Source: Alphaproteobacteria bacterium (GTDB lineage Bacteria > Pseudomonadota > Alphaproteobacteria > JAJFIK01). Taken from it: a stretch of DNA of 38,959 nucleotides. Under the pieces are notes generated by a model, which saw nothing but the letters and a program-made list of their open reading frames with translations, had not been told where the DNA came from and did no database searches. Both the position numbers and the translations under genes were made by a program. Shown in pieces: positions 35,852 through 38,959 of this stretch; the stretch's first letter is position 1; each line of letters begins with the position of its first letter. The stretch spans positions 1 to 38,959 of the forward strand of contig JANQLJ010000031.1 in the NCBI GenBank assembly GCA_028280665.1, given 5' to 3'.

Positions 35852-38800
35852 CTAATTGTAGGATTGGAGGGGGGCGACTTCAAGGGTTGCCTTCTGCACC
35901 GCATCAATGGCGGTCACCGCCGCATAAGCCCCTGCCACCGTTGTGTAATAAGGAACGCGCTGCATCATCGAGGTGCGCCGGATCGAAAGCGAATCCGCCA
36001 GGGCTTGCGCCCCTTCGGTTGTGTTGAGGACAAGCTGCACGTCGCCGTTTTTGAGGGCGTCCACGATATGCGGGCGGCCCTGGAGCACCTTGTTGATGCG
36101 TGCGACCTCGATCCCTTGTTCGGCCAGGTAATCGGCGGTACCGCCCGTCGCCATGATGGAAAACCCAAGCCGCGCCAGCTCGCGCACCGCGTTCACGATC
36201 AGCGGCTTGTCCCGCTCCTTGACCGAAACGAACGCCGTGCCTTCTGCCGGCACCTTGGTGCTGCCCGCAAGCTGGCTCTTGGCGAAGGCGCGGCCGAACT
36301 TGGTGTCGAGCCCCATGATCTCGCCGGTCGAGCGCATCTCCGGGCCCAGCACCGTGTCGACGCCCGGAAAACGGCGGAAGGGAAAGACGCTTTCCTTGAC
36401 CGCGATGTGGCCGGGCTGGGCGGGGCGCAAGTCAAACTCGGCGAGCTTCGCGCCCGCCATCAGCCGCGCCGCGATGTTGGCGACAGGAAGGCCGATGGCC
36501 TTGGCGACGAACGGCACCGTGCGGCTGGCGCGCGGGTTCACTTCCAGAACAAAAATTTCATCCAATTGGATCGCATACTGAACATTCATCAGGCCCACCA
36601 CGCCCAGCGCCTTGGCGAGGGCGACGGTCTGCCGCTCAAGTTCTTTGATGATGTCGGGCCCCAAGGAATGGGGCGGCAGCGAACACGCGCTGTCGCCGGA
36701 ATGAACGCCCGCTTCCTCGATATGTTCCATGATCCCGGCGACGAACACGTTCTCGCCGTCGCTTAGGGCGTCCACGTCCACTTCGGTCGCGTCGCGCAAA
36801 TACTGGTCGATCAGCACCGGGCCTTCTTCATCCCAGTCGAACTTGTCCGACACCACATGGGTGCGCGCCAGGTGCGGCTCGTCATGCACGATCTCCATGC
36901 CGCGCCCGCCCAGAACGTTCGAGGGGCGCACCACCACGGGCAGGCCCACCTCGCTTGCGCGGGTGAACAGCTCCTCGCGGTTGCGGGCAATGGCGTTGTT
37001 GGGTTGCTTGAGGCCCAAATCCTTGAGCAGCGACTGAAAACGGCGGCGGTCTTCGGCGAGGTCGATGGCATCGAAGGGCGTGCCGAGGATCGGCACGTCA
37101 TGGGCGGCCAGCGCCTTGGCGAGCTTCAAGGGCGTCTGCCCGCCGAATTGGACGATGCAGCCCAACAGCTCGCCCTTGGAACGTTCCTTGGCAATGAGTT
37201 CCAGCACGTCCTCGCCGTAGAGCGGTTCAAAATACAAACGATCGGAGGTGTCGTAATCGGTGGAGACAGTTTCGGGGTTGCAGTTCACCATGATCGACTC
37301 GATGCCCATATCCGAAAGGGCAAAGGCCGCGTGGCAACAGCAATAGTCGAACTCGATCCCCTGGCCGATGCGGTTGGGCCCGCCGCCCAGGATGATGACT
37401 TTCTTTTTGTCCGTGACGCCGGCTTCGCAGTCGGGCGCTGCACCATCTCCGAACGAGGCGGTCTCATACGTGGAATACATGTAAGGGGTCTTGGCTTCGA
37501 ACTCGGCGGCGCAGGTGTCGATGCGCTTGTAAACCGGATAGATGCCGAGGGCGTGGCGTTCGTCGCGGATGGCAAGGGGGTCGCGGTCCGTTAGCTGCCC
37601 CAGGCGCTTGTCGCAAAAGCCCATGGCCTTGACCGCGCGCAAGGAGGCTTCATCCGCAGGCAGACCGTTGTCACGGACGGCGTTTTCCGTATCGATAATC
37701 TCCTTGATCTGTTCAAGAAACCACATGTCGATGCGGCAGGCCTCGTAAATCTTGTCGAGCCCCATGCCGAGCCGCATGGCCTGTGCCACTTGCAAAATGC
37801 GTTCGGGGGTCGGATGGGCGAGGGCGGTGAAGATGGCGTTTTCATCGTCCCCTTCACCAAGGCCGGGGATGGCAATCTCATTAAAGCCGGTCAGCCCGGT
37901 TTCGAGACTGCGCAAGGCCTTTTGAAAACTTTCCTGGAAGGTGCGCCCGATGGCCATGGCCTCGCCCACCGACTTCATGGCGGTGGTGAGATTGGGTTGC
38001 GCGCCCGGAAACTTCTCAAACGCAAAGCGCGGGATCTTGGTAACGACGTAATCGATGGTGGGCTCGAACGAGGCAGGGGTCGCGCCGGTGATGTCGTTGT
38101 CGAGCTCATCCAATGTGTAGCCCACGGCGAGCTTGGCCGCGACCTTGGCGATGGGAAAGCCGGTCGCCTTGGAAGCCAGCGCGGAGGAGCGCGAGACGCG
38201 CGGGTTCATTTCAATGACCACCAGCCGCCCGTCCGCCGGGTTCACCGCGAACTGCACGTTGGAGCCGCCGGTCTCCACCCCGATCTTGCGCAAGACAGCG
38301 AGGGAAGCGTCGCGCATGATCTGAAATTCTTTGTCCGTGAGCGTCAGTGCCGGGGCGATGGTGATGGAATCGCCCGTGTGCACGCCCATGGGGTCGAGGT
38401 TCTCGATGGAACAGACGATGATGGCGTTGTCAGCCTTGTCGCGCACCACCTCCATCTCGAACTCTTTCCAGCCGAGCACGCTTTCTTCCACCAACACTTC
38501 CGTGGTGGGGGAGGCGGCGAGGCCTTCGCCCACGATCTCGAAATACTCTTCGACGTTATAGGCAATCCCGCCGCCGGTGCCGCCCAGGGTGAACGAGGGC
38601 CGGATGATGGCGGGTAGCCCGATCTTGTCGAGCGCGGCTTGCGCCTCGTCTTTGTCATGGGCGAGGGCCGACCGCGGCGTCTCCAGCCCGATCTCCGCCA
38701 TGGCGATCTTGAACAGCTCGCGGTCCTCGGCCTTGTCGATGGCCTCGCGGTTGGCGCCGATCAGCTCGACCCCGTGCTCGGCAAGAACGCCCTGGCTCGC

Positions 38801-38959
38801 AAGGTCGAGCGCGCAGTTGAGCGCCGTCTGCCCGCCCATGGTGGGGAGGAGGGCGTCGGGCTGTTCCCGCTCGATGATCTTGGCGACGAACTCCGCCGTG
38901 ATGGGCTCGATATAGGTGGCGTCCGCCACGCCCGGGTCGGTCATGATGGTGGCGGGGTT
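35852..38959 (-). CDS. carB: Carbamoyl-phosphate synthase large subunit, 5' end outside window
   Basis: The frame is open to the right edge, reading '[18 protein letters not shown]' from base 38959, so an ATG at 38944 is internal ('SNPAT(I)MTDP' is conserved). About 65-70 N-terminal residues are missing. Two ATP-grasp halves are seen: the first with '[16 protein letters not shown]' and '[20 protein letters not shown]', the second with '[16 protein letters not shown]' and '[16 protein letters not shown]'. An MGS-like allosteric domain ends it ('[18 protein letters not shown]'). It makes carbamoyl phosphate for arginine and pyrimidine synthesis, with the small subunit carA presumably upstream, outside the window. 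Confidence 0.97.
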   Translation of the reverse strand, partial: NPATIMTDPGVADATYIEPITAEFVAKIIEREQPDALLPTMGGQTALNCALDLASQGVLAEHGVELIGANREAIDKAEDRELFKIAMAEIGLETPRSALAHDKDEAQAALDKIGLPAIIRPSFTLGGTGGGIAYNVEEYFEIVGEGLAASPTTEVLVEESVLGWKEFEMEVVRDKADNAIIVCSIENLDPMGVHTGDSITIAPALTLTDKEFQIMRDASLAVLRKIGVETGGSNVQFAVNPADGRLVVIEMNPRVSRSSALASKATGFPIAKVAAKLAVGYTLDELDNDITGATPASFEPTIDYVVTKIPRFAFEKFPGAQPNLTTAMKSVGEAMAIGRTFQESFQKALRSLETGLTGFNEIAIPGLGEGDDENAIFTALAHPTPERILQVAQAMRLGMGLDKIYEACRIDMWFLEQIKEIIDTENAVRDNGLPADEASLRAVKAMGFCDKRLGQLTDRDPLAIRDERHALGIYPVYKRIDTCAAEFEAKTPYMYSTYETASFGDGAAPDCEAGVTDKKKVIILGGGPNRIGQGIEFDYCCCHAAFALSDMGIESIMVNCNPETVSTDYDTSDRLYFEPLYGEDVLELIAKERSKGELLGCIVQFGGQTPLKLAKALAAHDVPILGTPFDAIDLAEDRRRFQSLLKDLGLKQPNNAIARNREELFTRASEVGLPVVVRPSNVLGGRGMEIVHDEPHLARTHVVSDKFDWDEEGPVLIDQYLRDATEVDVDALSDGENVFVAGIMEHIEEAGVHSGDSACSLPPHSLGPDIIKELERQTVALAKALGVVGLMNVQYAIQLDEIFVLEVNPRASRTVPFVAKAIGLPVANIAARLMAGAKLAEFDLRPAQPGHIAVKESVFPFRRFPGVDTVLGPEMRSTGEIMGLDTKFGRAFAKSQLAGSTKVPAEGTAFVSVKERDKPLIVNAVRELARLGFSIMATGGTADYLAEQGIEVARINKVLQGRPHIVDALKNGDVQLVLNTTEGAQALADSLSIRRTSMMQRVPYYTTVAGAYAAVTAIDAVQKATLEVAPLQSYN

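Overview
The window is GC-rich chromosomal DNA from an alphaproteobacterium, most likely near the Rhizobiales/Parvibaculum-type lineages. This rests on gene content and order recalled from those groups, not on a search. Pointers are a PAS_5-family protein, an ELM1-family protein, carB followed by greA, Lrp/trxB/LysR neighbours, uvrC near moaD-moaE, and ilvE beside marR with an OmpR/EnvZ-like pair. Both ends cut genes: csaA lacks its 5' end at the left edge and carB lacks its 5' end at the right edge.

Layout. 1-2896: CsaA, then a minus-strand chain marR > response regulator > histidine kinase with overlapping ends. 3087-4077: divergent ilvE and its terminator. 4087-8111: moaD-moaE (minus), an opposite-strand HAD phosphatase plus CDP-alcohol phosphotransferase pair, and uvrC. 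8460-10153: a pterin group (folB, FolM/PTR1-like SDR, a QueD-like protein with altered catalytic residues). 10166-13174: two ion exchangers (CaCA and CPA2 types). 13258-15874: PAS_5 protein, a 53-aa membrane protein, a small secreted protein, and an MFS carrier. 15883-16538: two cold-shock genes sharing a leader element. 16600-17051: non-coding DNA with two short tandem repeats. 17052-17708: outer-membrane protein. 18057-20244: an AT-richer two-gene insertion of unknown function. 20290-30303: uvrB, cytochrome b561 with a Fur-like box, SRPBCC protein, M61-like peptidase lipoprotein, YceI, aspartate-type aminotransferase, msrP, an AT-richer orphan PIN gene, and a LysR regulator. 30448-33053: secreted beta-barrel-like protein, trxB and a 2-Cys peroxiredoxin. 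33206-35088: two mosaic palindromic repeats flanking ELM1 and an Lrp regulator. 35128-38959: greA and carB.

How the genes relate. Several sets share a theme. UvrB and UvrC are excision-repair partners encoded apart. MoaD and MoaE make molybdopterin, the precursor of the cofactor that MsrP needs. TrxB supplies thioredoxin electrons on which AhpC-type peroxiredoxins may depend. MsrP, peroxiredoxin, YceI and cytochrome b561 suggest attention to redox and envelope stress.

Most of the window is ordinary housekeeping DNA. The strongest candidate for something undescribed is the two-gene module at 18057-20244, whose larger protein starts with a probable PD-(D/E)XK-type nuclease fold. Next are the QueD-like protein with altered catalytic positions, the HAD/CDP-alcohol phosphotransferase pair sitting where pgsA is expected, the shared cold-shock leader, and the mosaic palindromes.
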